Shown: piece by piece, positions 34,401-48,200 of the stretch | How positions within the stretch are numbered: the first letter of the stretch is position 1 | Layout of the letters: the number at the start of each line of letters is the position of its first letter | Source of the DNA: Antennarius striatus | Lineage: Eukaryota > Chordata > Actinopteri > Lophiiformes > Antennariidae | Assembly (NCBI RefSeq): GCF_040054535.1 | Contig: NC_090779.1 | Span: 23,552,501-23,616,500, forward strand | Length of the DNA stretch: 64,000 bases | Reading direction: 5' to 3' | The notes under the pieces: model-generated | Told to the model about the DNA's origin: nothing | The model's database searches: none | What the model saw: only the letters and a program-made list of their open reading frames with translations | Position numbers and translations under genes: made by a program

Positions 34401-36290
34401 GGGAACAAGGAGGAGGCAGCTGAAATAAAAGATGGAGGAAAATGAAGAGTGTAAGAATCAGCAGCTGGAGAGGAGAGGATGATAAAGGAGGTGTGTGTGT
34501 GTGTGTGTGTGTGTGGGGGGGGGGGGTCTTCCTCAACCCCTCGCCCAACAACTGATCAATCAACTTGCTTTTAATCTCATCCAATGACTGATAATCAAAT
34601 GAACGGCCTCGCTGACACCACCAGATGTCTGAACCGACGTCCGAACGCTTCAGCGGCTCCTCCTCACACATCTGGGTCTTCACGCCAACTAGCTTCACGC
34701 TAGCTGATGCTAATCAGCCCGATCACTTGGGGATAAAACAGCAAACTCTGAACTCATATTTCCTGCAGCAAAGCGTTTAAATCTAAAGGCTGTGTATAAA
34801 AAGTACATTAAATGAACCGAAAAACCTCCGGCATGTATCATCAGCTCTCTATTAATTAACATTTGCTAATTGATATGTAGCACAACATGCATGTAAAGAA
34901 CATTACAGTGTTGGATCCTCAGCACCAACACGGTTGAAGACGCAGTAAAATCAGATTTAGAGTATTGATCCACCCTGAAAGCCACATATTGGATTTTCAT
35001 TTTGCAGTTTGGATGAATGTTTTGTTCTAACTATCAAACTTAACTGTTAGAAAAAGCTGGCAATTTATTTCTAAATAGAATAAACGAAAAGTCATCTTTC
35101 AGTGCAACAACAAGCAGAGAAATGTTTTTTCGCTCCGCCTGGTTTGAGGATTTGGTCGAGAATTCCTTCAACACCTCCGATACGTGGGGTTTGATTTGTC
35201 TGAGTGTTGAATAAAGCTTTCTCCAGATAAGCCTACGGGGAAAAAAGGCCGACAACTTCCTGGTTAAAACCCATCAGACTGAAGAAAACAATAAAACAAA
35301 ATGAGGATAAACCTGTATGAGCGTGACAAAACCAGATAATAGAGTGTTTGGTTGAGATATCTACAGAATCATTTCAAAAAATAACATTTGCCTTGCTTTA
35401 TCCTGATTAATGAACAGAACACCGGCTGTCAGCGTCATCCACAACCGCGGCCTTCTGGGTAATTACAGGAGCTGCTGAGTGTGTCTCATTAATTTCCACA
35501 CCTGGTTGCTTTCTCCATGCTTTCATCACTTTTGCCATCTTTAAGTGTGGAGCTCTGATTTTATGGCTGCCCCCACCCCCCAGCATCACGCTAAACGCTA
35601 CCTCTTTAATTAACAGCCTCACAATTAAGCTAATACAGAACGGGGGGAGCACTTAGACCTGCGCCGCCTCCGTCAGCAGCGACTCCATGATGGAACAGGC
35701 CCTCTGCTCTCTGTAGAGTAAATCCTCCAAAGTGGGGGATGAGGATCCATCCTCTGCTTTATTGATCACCTATTGAGGAACTGCAGTCTGATTCAGAGGC
35801 GTTCGGATCGCGGTGAAGATTTCATGTTTCCGCTCTGCAGCCTGGATTCTTAGTTAAATCTAACTTTCTACAATAAACCTGTAGACTTTGAGTGACAGGA
35901 TTTGGATTTTACTCACAATATCTGCAAAAAGAGGCTCCTTTGTGCAAATATAGTTAGTTTGCTTAGCTTACTAAACTTAATGTTAACCATGCTTCATGCA
36001 GCAGAGTCGCTGTGACCAACCTTTGCTTTGCTGATTTTTTTTTGTTTTTGTTTACTTAGTTATTTCTAGTTACATTTATAAGTTTAAGTTTCATGTCTTT
36101 GGTTTGTTTTATGCAGGAAAGATCCTGACGGGACGGGCTGTGACATTCTGATAACCAGGAGGTTTCGGAAGCCAGTAGTAAATAGCGAGGTTGTGGTTTT
36201 TGTGTTTACTGATTCGTTTGGTCTGGATTAGTTTAGGAACAGTTAATTAGAGATGAGCTGCTAGTTAGAGGTTAGCTAGAGGTGGTACTC
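30858..36290. other. Gene-poor sequence upstream of the syt12 start codon
   Basis: No coding gene is supported. It probably belongs to the syt12 5' intron. It contains (CA)n at 34,362-34,398, (GT)n followed by G-run at 34,491-34,526, and a hAT-like piece near 33,454-33,530 (CAGGGGAATCAAACCCATTT, then GAGGGCCACATC). Blocks at about 31,640-31,990 and 35,400-35,650 are unusually rich in ATTA/TAAT words and look like possible enhancers. Confidence 0.4.
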
Positions 36291-36297
36291 CCTAGTA

Positions 36298-36458
36298 TCT
36301 TGTTCTGTCATATCATCTCATCATTTCTCATTGTAACTCGTCATCTCATCTTATGTCATCCTATTTTATGCCATCTCATCTTATTAAGATTAAATTTACT
36401 TTATTGTTCCCTCAGTGGGGGAAATTATCCTTCCACTCTTCATGTACATGCATATACA

Positions 36459-36500
<42 letters not shown>

Positions 36501-36505
36501 TGTAT

Positions 36506-36542
<37 letters not shown>

Positions 36543-37205
36543 CACTCTATAAAATGTGTTAATCACAGCATAATTTTATGTACAGGCCCCTGAAACAGAC
36601 ACGAAGAGCCTGTAGGCATGCACTTATCTGAGGCCATCTCATTTATCTTATGTCATCTCATCAGTTCTCATCCTATCTTGTCATCCTATGTAATCTCATT
36701 ACATCACATACTATCTCATGTCATCTCATTTTCTGCCTTCTCATCTTATGTCATCTCATTTTATCTCATCCTACCTTGTCATCTCATCACATATCCTTTC
36801 TTGCCATTTCATCTCATCCTACCTTATGTCATCTAATCTTACATCATGTCATCTCATTCTATCTTGTCATCTCATCACATCTCATCCTATTTTATGTCAT
36901 CTCATTATTTCTCATCCAATCTTATGTCATCTCATCTTATGCCTTCTCATCTCATGTCATCTCATTCTATCTTGCCATCTCATCTCATCCTATCTTATGT
37001 CATCTCATTTTCCGCTATTTCATCTAAAGTAATCTCATCTCATGTCATCTCATCACATCTCATCCGATCTTATGTCATCTCATATTATCCCATTTCATCT
37101 TATGTCATCTCATTTTATCTCGACTTACCTTACATTATCTCATCATCTCTCATCTTATCTAACGTAACCTCATCTAACTTTTCTCATGCCCTGTTTTCTC
37201 ATCCT
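36298..37205. repeat. ATCTCAT/TATGTC satellite-like array
   Basis: A degenerate tandem array built on words such as ATCTCATCTTATGTC and CATCCTATCTT, with phase shifts every 10-25 bp. Almost every line holds several CATCTCAT words. It is strand-asymmetric (very few G). It is interrupted at about 36,385-36,645 by a retroelement-like piece and (TA)n/(CA)n tracts. The frames through it are repeat artefacts. Confidence 0.85.
36386..36640. mobile_element. Retroelement-like fragment and microsatellites inside the satellite
   Basis: TTTATTGTTCCCTCAGTGGG, then (TA)n (36,461-36,493), (CA)n (36,508-36,529) and a short unique tail ending near GCACTTATCTGAGG. The satellite words resume directly after it, so it was inserted into the array. 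Confidence 0.5.
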
Positions 37206-38507
<1,302 letters not shown>

Positions 38508-38514
38508 CCTGGTC

Positions 38515-39195
38515 CCCATCGATTCACCATCTGGTGAACTGAGAGCCTCACGCGCTTTAAACGCATCCTTCACCGCGAACAAAGAGGCGGAGGCGGGATG
38601 AGAACACGCAACATTCCCAGGTCTCGCCATGATGCGTGATGCGCACCGAGGAGTGCGGGAGCGCAGCGGATTGTGACCTGACAGAGCCCGCATTTCTTAC
38701 CCGGAGTTTTCTTTTGGTGCAGTAGTGATGAAGGAGGAGGAAGAGGAGGAGGAGGAGGGTGACTCCACCGCTCTCCTTCTTCAGGCGCCTCTCTCCATCC
38801 AATTACACCGGCGCCGTCCCGGTCTGTGTCTCCTGGAGGAGGAGGAGGAAGAGGAGGAGGAGGAGGGGTTCGCTCCTCCCGTTTCAACGCATCCGACAGC
38901 TTTCAGACCAGCCGGAGGAGGAGGAGGAGGAAGGTGGAGAACAGGAGGAGGAAGGTTCATCCGCTGCTGCCGGAGACATTCCTGTGTGAGACGCAGCTCG
39001 TCCCCGACCGACCGACTGCAGGGAAAGTCCCACCCCTGCAGAAACTTCCACCGCCGGGCCGCCCAATAAAGGCCACCTCCTCCTCTCCCTCCCTCCTCCT
39101 CTTCCTCCTCCCCCCTCCCTCCCTTCTCCTCCCACGGAAGAGGAGCCGCACGTAAACGCACCGGATCTGGAGTTACGCAACGGGCGCATGTGGTA
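38515..39195. promoter_or_regulatory. GC- and CpG-rich block, candidate promoter
   Basis: The block is dense in CpG (for example TGCGTGATGCGCACCGAGG) and in GGAGGAGG and CCTCCTCC runs, unlike the AT-rich flanks. It lies about 7.7 kb upstream of the syt12 start codon on the same transcription path, so it could be the syt12 promoter with a noncoding first exon on the minus strand. A separate noncoding RNA on either strand is an alternative. The long frames in it are low-complexity. Confidence 0.45.
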
Positions 39196-42100
39196 AAATT
39201 TATTCTAGGGACGCGCAAACTTTCCAAACCCTCCCTCCTAACCCCCCCCCCCAAAATAAATAAATAAATAAATAAATAAAGGGATAAAAAAACGCAGACA
39301 TTGAAGAAATTCAATAAGAAAAAAAAAACTCTTTATGGTGATGTTCCATTTAGTTTTTACGGCCTGACCAGGACGGGGACCAGTTCTAAGACGTGACGTG
39401 GATCCAGTAGAACTGAATCAATCCGGATCCAACTGGTGGATCCTACCATCCTAAACAGGTTCCCAGTAGATTTCATTAACAAACAAGCAAGATCTCCTTG
39501 GTGGAGGTTTTTCTTTTACCTACAGCTGAGGGCCCCCCTCCCCCTGCAGTGACCCCTGACCTCCAGATTGATCTCAATAAACTTGATCATTGATTAGTAA
39601 TAACTCAGGATGCAGGTGATAAACCTACTGGAGCAGGAAACGCATCAGACCTGAGAGGCGTTCACGTTCATCCCGGAAAAAATCCATCCTAGAAAATCCA
39701 TCCTGCATGCTTTCACAGCTCCCAGCAATTGAGCTGATGGTGTATTAATTAAAGCAGTTAAAGGAGACAACAGTTCCTGACAGGTCGGACTGAAGGAGAA
39801 TGATGCATTCTGGGCTCTTTGCCTTTGGAATGTCTCCCTCTGGTGGAGAAGAGGCTGCACTGCAAGGCGGTCAGCAGCGAGCAGATCGTTCATGTTTAGT
39901 GGAACAGAAACTCTAAAACACGGAGCCTCTGAGCTCTGGGGTTGTTTTAGGACAACGATTTAGAGTTTATCTTTATATCTAACATCCATCTATTGATTCA
40001 GACTGACAGAAACATTAGAGAAGTCATTAATAATGAAATAACTCTCTCTCAGAGCAGGCTGAGGATCTCTTCATCTCTGATACACCAGTGGAGGATATAA
40101 CAAATAAATAAATGATTAAACCATATTTGAACATATTTTACACATATCAACAGAAACCCTTAATACTGTTTTTGTGCAACATGCAGGAAACAAAGAGAGG
40201 AAGTCGACCAGATCCGGTGATGAATGTCGGCTTTTAATGAAAGTCATCCTTCAGCCTCTTTAAAGTGGTTCATCTCCTCGCAGACGCGTCTGAGGGCTAA
40301 AAATACTGTACATGTTTCTGTACACCAACCCTCCTCGATGTGGCTTGAAGACTAACAGATCTAGACACAAAACTTCTCTTCTTTCTTTAAAGAAAGAATC
40401 TTTAAAAATGAATAAATGACATTTAGACTCTAAAGACAAATAGAGGTGCTCCGTACTTGACAAAATAGTGTGTGGATTAAAATAGATATAGGTTATACAT
40501 TTATATTTATACTATATATACTTTATAAAGGCTCAAATCTCTAGACACAAGGACAGCCGCCAGTGCTGTCCGCGCACATTCCTCAGTACACAAACCCTTT
40601 AAACACAGCAACAAACTCACTCCTGTTCAGATTCATCGTCCCCCCCACCGTCTGCAGTAAAACTGTCCCAGGATCCTGATCCCAAAAGCACATTTCTACC
40701 CGGCGACGAGCTGCAGGTTCCCCACATGAAAGGATGAACTTCTAAAGTAAACTTTTGAAAGGCCTATAAAGCACCTTCCGTGCATCAAGGCGATGGTCTG
40801 GAGGCGCACAGAACACCCCCCCCCCGTCCATTCCTGTGGAGCTTCACAGCAAAGCTTTGCATCGATCTCCTCAGCAGAGGAAGAGGAAGATGACTCGAAG
40901 ATGAAGACGCTAGCTCTAGAACAATGGCCCCCAAACTCTGGCCTGCGGGCCTGAATAACACCAGAAAAACACCCTGGTTATTATCTATTTGATAGTGTTA
41001 TTTATTTCATTCATAGCTATTATTTATTTCATGACTTTTCTTCTGTTAAGATCCCATTAGGGTTATTAATATTTGGTTATTAATGTTTGGTTATGTGCGG
41101 CTTTCTGGAAGACAATAAATCTTTACATTTAGGAATCCCTGCGACCATCACACTTTTTCTGTGACAAACTGACCCCGGCCCCCCATCAGAGACGGGAACA
41201 GTTATGTTCCCTTACAGGGAACAGTTTGGAGTCCCCTGCTCTAGATCGACCAAACAAGCTGGATGTTTTGTATTTTTTTAAAATTAATTTAAAACAATGC
41301 TGATTTGCGGTGAAGCTCTACAAAATGTTTTCTGGACTGAGAACAATCTCTCGACCCCCCCCAGCAAGGAAATGTTTGAATTTTCCTTTCTGCAGGAAGT
41401 GCTTCTTTAAGATGCTTTTCAGTATGTTTGATTATCACAACCACACGTAAAGCGATGTGCGTATGGAGAGACATTCTGGAAGATGCCGATCAATAATGCC
41501 GATCTGTTGTCCGGGTAACAGAGAGGACGGGAAGGAAACGGGAGTGGGTCTCAGTGGTGGAGCTTCTCTTCAAGGTTCTGTCAGGATGAGAAGTGGTTCC
41601 GTTGGAAGGTGAGTGATTGAGGCGGATCAAAGCGAGTCCAAACGTCTGTTTTTTACATTCCATAAAACAAAAAGCTCGAGTTCAGAGGAGCGTTTCTCAG
41701 TCCCTCCTGCGCCGACGCGTCCTCACGTCTCCAACATTCATCCTGAATGTGCAAAAGTCCTCCGTCATGCAGAACCACTCAACAACAACCTGACAAAAAC
41801 AACACGACGGACAGAGAACTTTTTTGCAGTCCCTGAAACATCCCCCGTTCATCACACAGAACTTATTACTTGCAGGTTTCTTAAATTCTCATCTCTTAAC
41901 TCGCAGGTTTTGACTGAAATCAATCAGTTTATGTGCCACAAAACTAAAAAAAAGAAAGAAAAGACTGCATGTCATCAGTAAAAGTTCATGAGCTTTTAAC
42001 TCCGAGGGATACATCTAACAAAAAGTACTCATTGCACGTTTTCCGGTAAAAACCAAAATGGACTGTCGGGGCGGTTCTGTCCTGGTTTGACGTCAAACTG

Positions 42101-42783
42101 TATGAAAGCAAAGCCAGACAGGATCTAACCCTCCCCCAAAAAAGTTGCTGTACAGCTGGGGGGTGTGGTGGTGGATGCAGACTGACTTTGACTCCCTACT
42201 GGTTTGAGTCTCAGCTGTGCAAACCGACTGATAACAAACGTTCTGTAACATCTCTGGTAAAAACTTGATCTTTGGCTTCAGTGGTAAAAAAATAAAAATA
42301 AAAAAAAAACCTCGACAAAATAAAGAAAAGAAAATCTCACAGCGACTGGATTTCATTTCCATCGCCTGCAGGATTGTTTGTTTTCCCTTCATTTCTCTTT
42401 TGAATTTTTTGAGATTAAAAAGCTGTTTGAAATATCATGTGATTACCATCTCTATTTTTTTGATGACTTTTGATGTTTCGACTTCTTCCATTTCTCAGAA
42501 ACTAAAACAACTTGTGGATAAATGTGTGACGTAAACGATATTGTCATTCTGTAGTGCTGGATTTCACAGGGAAACATAAAGATCCAACTCCCCCGTCTGT
42601 AAACGGAGTGTTTTCATGCCGCCTGACGATTGGCTGAATGACTTCCTGCCCACCGGACTGACAGGAAACACAGACGCTGCATAACCAGCGGTTTAGATGA
42701 GCTCTGCGGCCGCCAAGCCGGCCGTTAGTTGGAGGGTCCACACGGGGGAATCTGTTGCCATAGCAACAGCCGGGTGAGTGGAA
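39196..42783. other. Spacer and probable 3' UTR of peak1
   Basis: No coding gene is supported. The part next to the peak1 stop (42,783 downwards) probably belongs to its 3' UTR, whose length is unknown. (AAAT)n at 39,254-39,280 and a hAT-like MITE at 40,922-41,238 are present. Confidence 0.45.
40922..41238. mobile_element. hAT-like MITE with target duplication
   Basis: The ends are imperfect inverted repeats: CAATGGCCCCCAAACTCTGG on the left and, reverse-complemented, CAGGGGACTCCAAACTGTTC on the right. This is the CAGGGG..CCAAACT pattern of hAT elements. The flanks are CTCTAGAA and CTCTAGAT, an 8-bp target duplication with one change, as expected for hAT. Length is 317 bp with no transposase. 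Confidence 0.75.
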
Positions 42784-45196
42784 TCAGAGCGGCTGCGACT
42801 GAGTCAGATGGGGGGCGTTGGCCGGGTGCGTTTGGCTCTGGCTCGGCGCCGGCTGCTGCAGGATGTGGACGACGCGGCTCAGGCTGTCGGTGCCGGCGAA
42901 CGCCAGGTACTGACAGCACAGCCAGTCCTCCAGGCTGACGCCGCGGGCCGTGTCCATGGAGCGCTCGGCAAACTTGATCATCATCAGCGTCCGCTTCAGG
43001 TCCAGCCAGTTCTGGAGGGTGGCCTCGCGCTGCGCGGCGATGGCGGCGCCGCCGCTGCTGGTGCTGCTGCAGCCGAGTGCCTGGAACAAATCCTCCCGCG
43101 GCCCCCACAGCAGACACTGCAGGCAGGCGCGGGCGTCCGACATGCGGATCCGTTCCGACGGGTTGACGGTGAGCAGCAGCCGCGCCAGCTGCTGGAGGCC
43201 CTGCGAGTAGAGCGAGCGCACGGGAAGCGGCGGCAGGTCGGCCCAGGTGTACTCGCGCTCCTTCAGCTCCGGCGTCTCCTCGAAGGGGTTGGGGCGGTGC
43301 AGCATCTCGTAGATCAGGATCCCCGTCTGGAACTCGTCGCACTTGCGGTACTGTGTCGCCGTGACGATTTCGGGCGCCAGGCGCGACTGGTCGCGCAGCG
43401 TGCCGGGGTCCGTCGTCATCAGGGCGCTCTTCTGCTTGGCGTGGGAGAAATTGCTGATGATGAGGCGGGCGGGGCAGGTGGCGTTGGCGGCGCCGCTGGA
43501 GGCCGCTCCTGAGCTGCTGCCGCCACCGTTGTTGTTGTTGTTGGGTTCAAGGACGTCCAGGTTCCAGGGGTTTCCGGGGTGGCAGTGGACCAGCAGCAGG
43601 TTCTCCAGCCGCAGGTCACAGTGGGTCACGTGATACGGCTTCATGTGCTCCAGGCCGGAGCACAGCTGCAGCAGCAGGAGACACGCCTGGCGCTCGTAGA
43701 GCTCCGGGTTGTGAGCGTGTCGCGCCGCGCCCTCCCGAACAAAGTCCGCCACCGTCTGGAAGGGTACCTCCCGCGTGATCACCACCACCCGGCTCTTCAG
43801 GCGGCCGGAGGCGCCCATGTGACCTGCCGGAGGGGCTTCAGTTAATTTACCGTTTGTGGTCTTGGAATCCGTCGTCTTGGTTTCAGTCTTGATCTCTTTT
43901 TCCTTCAGCCTGTTTCCGTCTTCCTCTTTGCACTCTCCTTCCTTCTCCTCTTCATCTTCCTCCTCCTCCTCCCAGGGCAGCAGGCGGGCGGGGACGTCGG
44001 CCAGGAAGTGACCGCAGTCCTGCTGGATGTTGAAGTTCACGGCCAGACTCTGCCTCACCGCCAGACTGTGGAAAAACTGCTGCTGGGTCTCCTTCACTTT
44101 ACTCCGACAGATCTGAGGGACAAAGACGAGGAAGAGGAGGTTGGATTTCAAGCTGTGAAACGTCACGATTAAAGTTTTTCCAACATTAATTGGGAAAACA
44201 TTTCCTATTTGCAACAAAAACCTTAAAAATGTGGTCATTACTGATCGGATCTGCCTTTGGAGTCAGTCTAACATAAAATATCCTAGAAACCAGAAAACCC
44301 CTGTGTCTTCAAATAATAACCCAAGGTTTTATTTTCTCTGTAGAGAATAAAAGTGACAGACCAACAGCAGAAATAGTCCTTCGTTAGCCTCAGAGACCTT
44401 CAGCAACAACAAACATGGAACAAATGATCAGAAAGTGTTTCAGCCTGGAGGACAAATAAAGGAATAAACGGCACACACACACGTTCTAGTGGTGGTGAGA
44501 ACAGAGTCCAGATCGTCAGACAGCAGCCGGTCTGTCTCCATCTCTACACTACAGCCTCCATGTTTTCTGCACTCTGATCACAACACAGAGCAAAGGAGAC
44601 GAGTGTCAGCCTTCACTAAAACACAAAGAGAACTCACAACATTTTACTGACATGTTCTCCTCTTATGTTTAACGGTGAGGCTGTGACTAAAATAATTCCT
44701 GCTTTCATCACATTTATTTGTTATGTTTGCAGAAGACGGAGAACAAATGTCGATCTACAGGTGGAACAACGTTGACGACCGAAAAACCATCGGACTGGGA
44801 GTCTGGGGTGAAACCAGTGAACCTACAGCAGCACCAGTTTAACAGGTGAGTCACTTCTGATGTAAATCTGATGGAGCGGTATCTCATCATACTGAGTTGA
44901 TGCTTAAATTTGTGCTTTGTTGGCGTCTCTCAGCCACAACCCTGAAAAATAAACCTAAGGCTAAAACGGATTTGGGAGAAGTTAATTAGAGTCGCTGCTT
45001 CCTGGTTCTCTTCTTCTGCTGCTGGTCACATGATCGAGCAACGTGAAAACTTTCTATTGAGCCTCCCGTTAAAATGAAGGCAAAGCTTTTAAAAAACAGA
45101 GTCTCATATCCTGTGAATAATGTGACCTTCATCTGTGTTTGCCTTGAATTCAGCTTCACAGCTCTCTCGACAAGGACACACCCACACACACACCCA

Positions 45197-45243
<47 letters not shown>

Positions 45244-48200
45244 CCACAGACACACGTGATTATAAACACAGATAAACCCGAAGCGAGCACAGTCAGGTTC
45301 TTTTTACGAGGTCGTGGCCTGAAGGCTCAAAGTTTAAGTGCCAATATTTTAACACAAACCGCTTCCTCCATCTTCAATGAGGGAGGAAGAGGAGGGCAAA
45401 AACACAAGGATGGTAAGAGTAACCCCCCCCCAAAGCAAACACACACTGATGGGTTCGAAATGAAGGTGTTGATGAAGCACAGAAACAAGCCGGAACCCTC
45501 AGTACAGAGTGAGTACCGTCTCACCTTGATGGCGTAGCTGCCCAGCGGGTCTTTGGCGTAGGAGGCGGGGTAGTAGACGGCGTCCCCCGCCTCGCAGCAG
45601 GGCTTCCCGGTGGTCAGCCTGAAGTGGGACCAGCTGTCGGTGCCGAACCTCAGGTGATCCTTCTGCCCTGCCATGAAGCGGTCCTCGCATTTCGCCGCCA
45701 GCTTCCTCAGCGTGTCGGTGTGGAGGCCCCGGATCCTCCCAACAACCTCGTCCCAGCTGTCCAGCCCCCGGTAGAGGGCGGGCCTCTGGGGTTTGGAGGC
45801 TCCGCCCCCTCCAGCAGCAGCAGGTCGAGTCGGAGTCCGACCCCGCCCGGTGAGAGACTCGCTGCTTGGGTATACCCTCCTGGCTGGGGCGACCGCAGGC
45901 GGAGGCGCCAGGGAGGGGGTGCTGCTCGTTGGGTTGCTCTTGTTGGTAGCCATGGCAACGGGCGGCCTCTCCAGGGAGTCGCCGCTCTCGTGGTCGGGGG
46001 TGCGGTGAGGCTCCGAGCTGTGGGAGGAGCCCTGACTTGCCGTCTCCCAGGTGGAGTCCAGGTCATAGAGGGGGTTGGCCACGCTCAGGTTGGTGCCCCC
46101 CGGTTTGGCCTCAGCGCGAGGCCGCAGTGCACCCTGGGACGTCTCTTTGCCCCCCAGGCTGGGTTCGGTGACGGAGCGAGGAACGACCTTTTTGGGTAGT
46201 GGTGGGGGTGGAGGCGTGGTCTTAACAGGCGGCTGGTCAGGGAGGGTGTCCAGGTCCAGAGAAGCCAGGGTGTCGTTGGACGCTTTAAGATTCCGGGGCT
46301 GTTTCAGGGGGATCATGTTGGCTCTGGACTGACCTGGAAAAGAAGATTGCCAAGTTACCCCCAACAAACTGAATCTGAAGCTTTACATGAAACATTTTAA
46401 AGCTCCATCTGCCCTGACTGATCATGAAAGTCAAACTAGGGGGGCACAAACTGGAGCACTGATCTCCATGGAAACAAAAGGCTCCGCCTCCATAATTTAA
46501 TGGATTCATGCTTGTTAAATGCTTACTTCTTCTTACAAGTTTCATTAAAATCCATGACGTAGTTTACATGTAATTAACACAAATGTGGGGGAGGGGGGAG
46601 TAGAAATTCATTCAAAAAGTCAGAAACAGAAACTAATTCAGAAAAGTTGTGGATTTAGCGGCTAAATCTGGTCCGATTTTAAGGCTTGAAAATGAAAATC
46701 AAACTGTGCTGCCCTCCTTTGTTGCTCTTCTTTCCCCCCTGTGGTATTTCCATCCTCCTGCTGGTGACGACGACAGGCTGACACGAGGTTCACGTGCGGA
46801 GACACGTGAAAGAAGCCGCCGCCCCTGGAAGCGAATTCATGCCAGGGGGCAGAACATCTGGACACAGGTCGCACCTCCAGCAACCCCAGCTGCCCGACTC
46901 GATCTGCAGCGAGGCTTAGAGAGGCGGCGGAGCGGATGCGCTCACCGGTGGCTGGAAGTGGCCTTATTTTTTTGGGGAGATGGCGGTGGGAGGTAATGGG
47001 AGGGCTGTGGGGTTGATTAGACGCTTGCAGAAGTTGAGGAGCACAAAGGAAGGCTGCACTGCATGATGGGAATGAAACAGTCTGCCAGGTTTAACTAAGT
47101 GGATGCAGAAGGTCAAAGACAGTAAGACCCCGTTTCCTGGCGGATTAAGAGAGGCGGCTGCAATAAGATGTCTTTCAAAGTTTAGTTTGCCAACTTGTCC
47201 GTCCCTACGGTGAAACCTCAGGTAAAAAATAAAATGCCACTAATTGCACATCCCTGCTAAACGTCATGACTCACTCCTCACCGTGCGTCACGCCGCCATC
47301 TTAAGGAATGTCTTAAGAAAGAGCAGTCGGGATGAAGTGTCTCGGTAATCCCGGCTGGAACGGGTTTGTTTAATGTGCTCCTCTCCCAATCTGCGGTAAT
47401 CCATCCTCAGAGAGAAGCATCCACCCCTTTGACTGCAGAGACTCTAGATTACACAAGTCTGACTTAATCTATGACGGTGATTCCTAAATATAACAGCAGA
47501 AAGTTCAAACGATGGACTGTTCAAATGACGCATGAAGCCTAAACAACTCCATCAAATTACAACAGGATGGAACTAGAAAGGCAAATAATCCATACCTCTG
47601 TCCAGCATTTACCCCAGAGAGGCCAGAGACGCCCCCCCACTGAGAATTTATAACTGATCCGGCACCATCTGGGATATGGTGTAGACATGAAAACCGTGCA
47701 CACGCGTGATGTATGGATTACTCCTGGGCCAGCTGCGGACTCAGTCCACCACGTCTGAGTGAGGTGATCAATGACACAAACAACACTCATCACATTTCTC
47801 CAGGGGGCCTCAGTAAACGTCTTAAAACATCTCTTTTCCTATCTAACATGTGGATTCCTTCTTTGGACTTCATTCATTTCGTCTGCATTTTCCAAATTGT
47901 ACAGCCGGTTATCCTCCTGGTAATTCTGTATTTCCTACACAAGAGAGTTGTTTTCAAACCTCAATTATTTTCTTATGATTTAAAACTGTTATTAAAATCG
48001 TCTGATCCTCCAAAATCTCTGAATGCCTCCTCTTCTCTAAAAAAAACCTGATGCATCTGAAACATCTTATTATTACTGCTTATTCAGCACAGACCTGAGC
48101 AATGACAACATCATCATAATGAATGAAAACCATTCAAATGTCATTAAAACAAGACATCACACAAAAGACTGGTTGTATTAAAGTTCTATGTTCTGCAACA

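Noticed and set aside
38725..39314. Several frames of about 100-177 codons rich in Glu, Pro or Ser
   Set aside because: They come from GGAGGA and CCTCCT runs in a CpG-rich block; all frames are open because of low complexity.
42778..43512. 244-codon plus-strand frame
   Set aside because: It is antisense to the peak1 kinase exon and produced by its high GC content.
47713..48051. Frame containing GLSKRLKTSLF, LINE ORF2-like
   Set aside because: One short resemblance only; no reverse transcriptase motif or 3' tail nearby.
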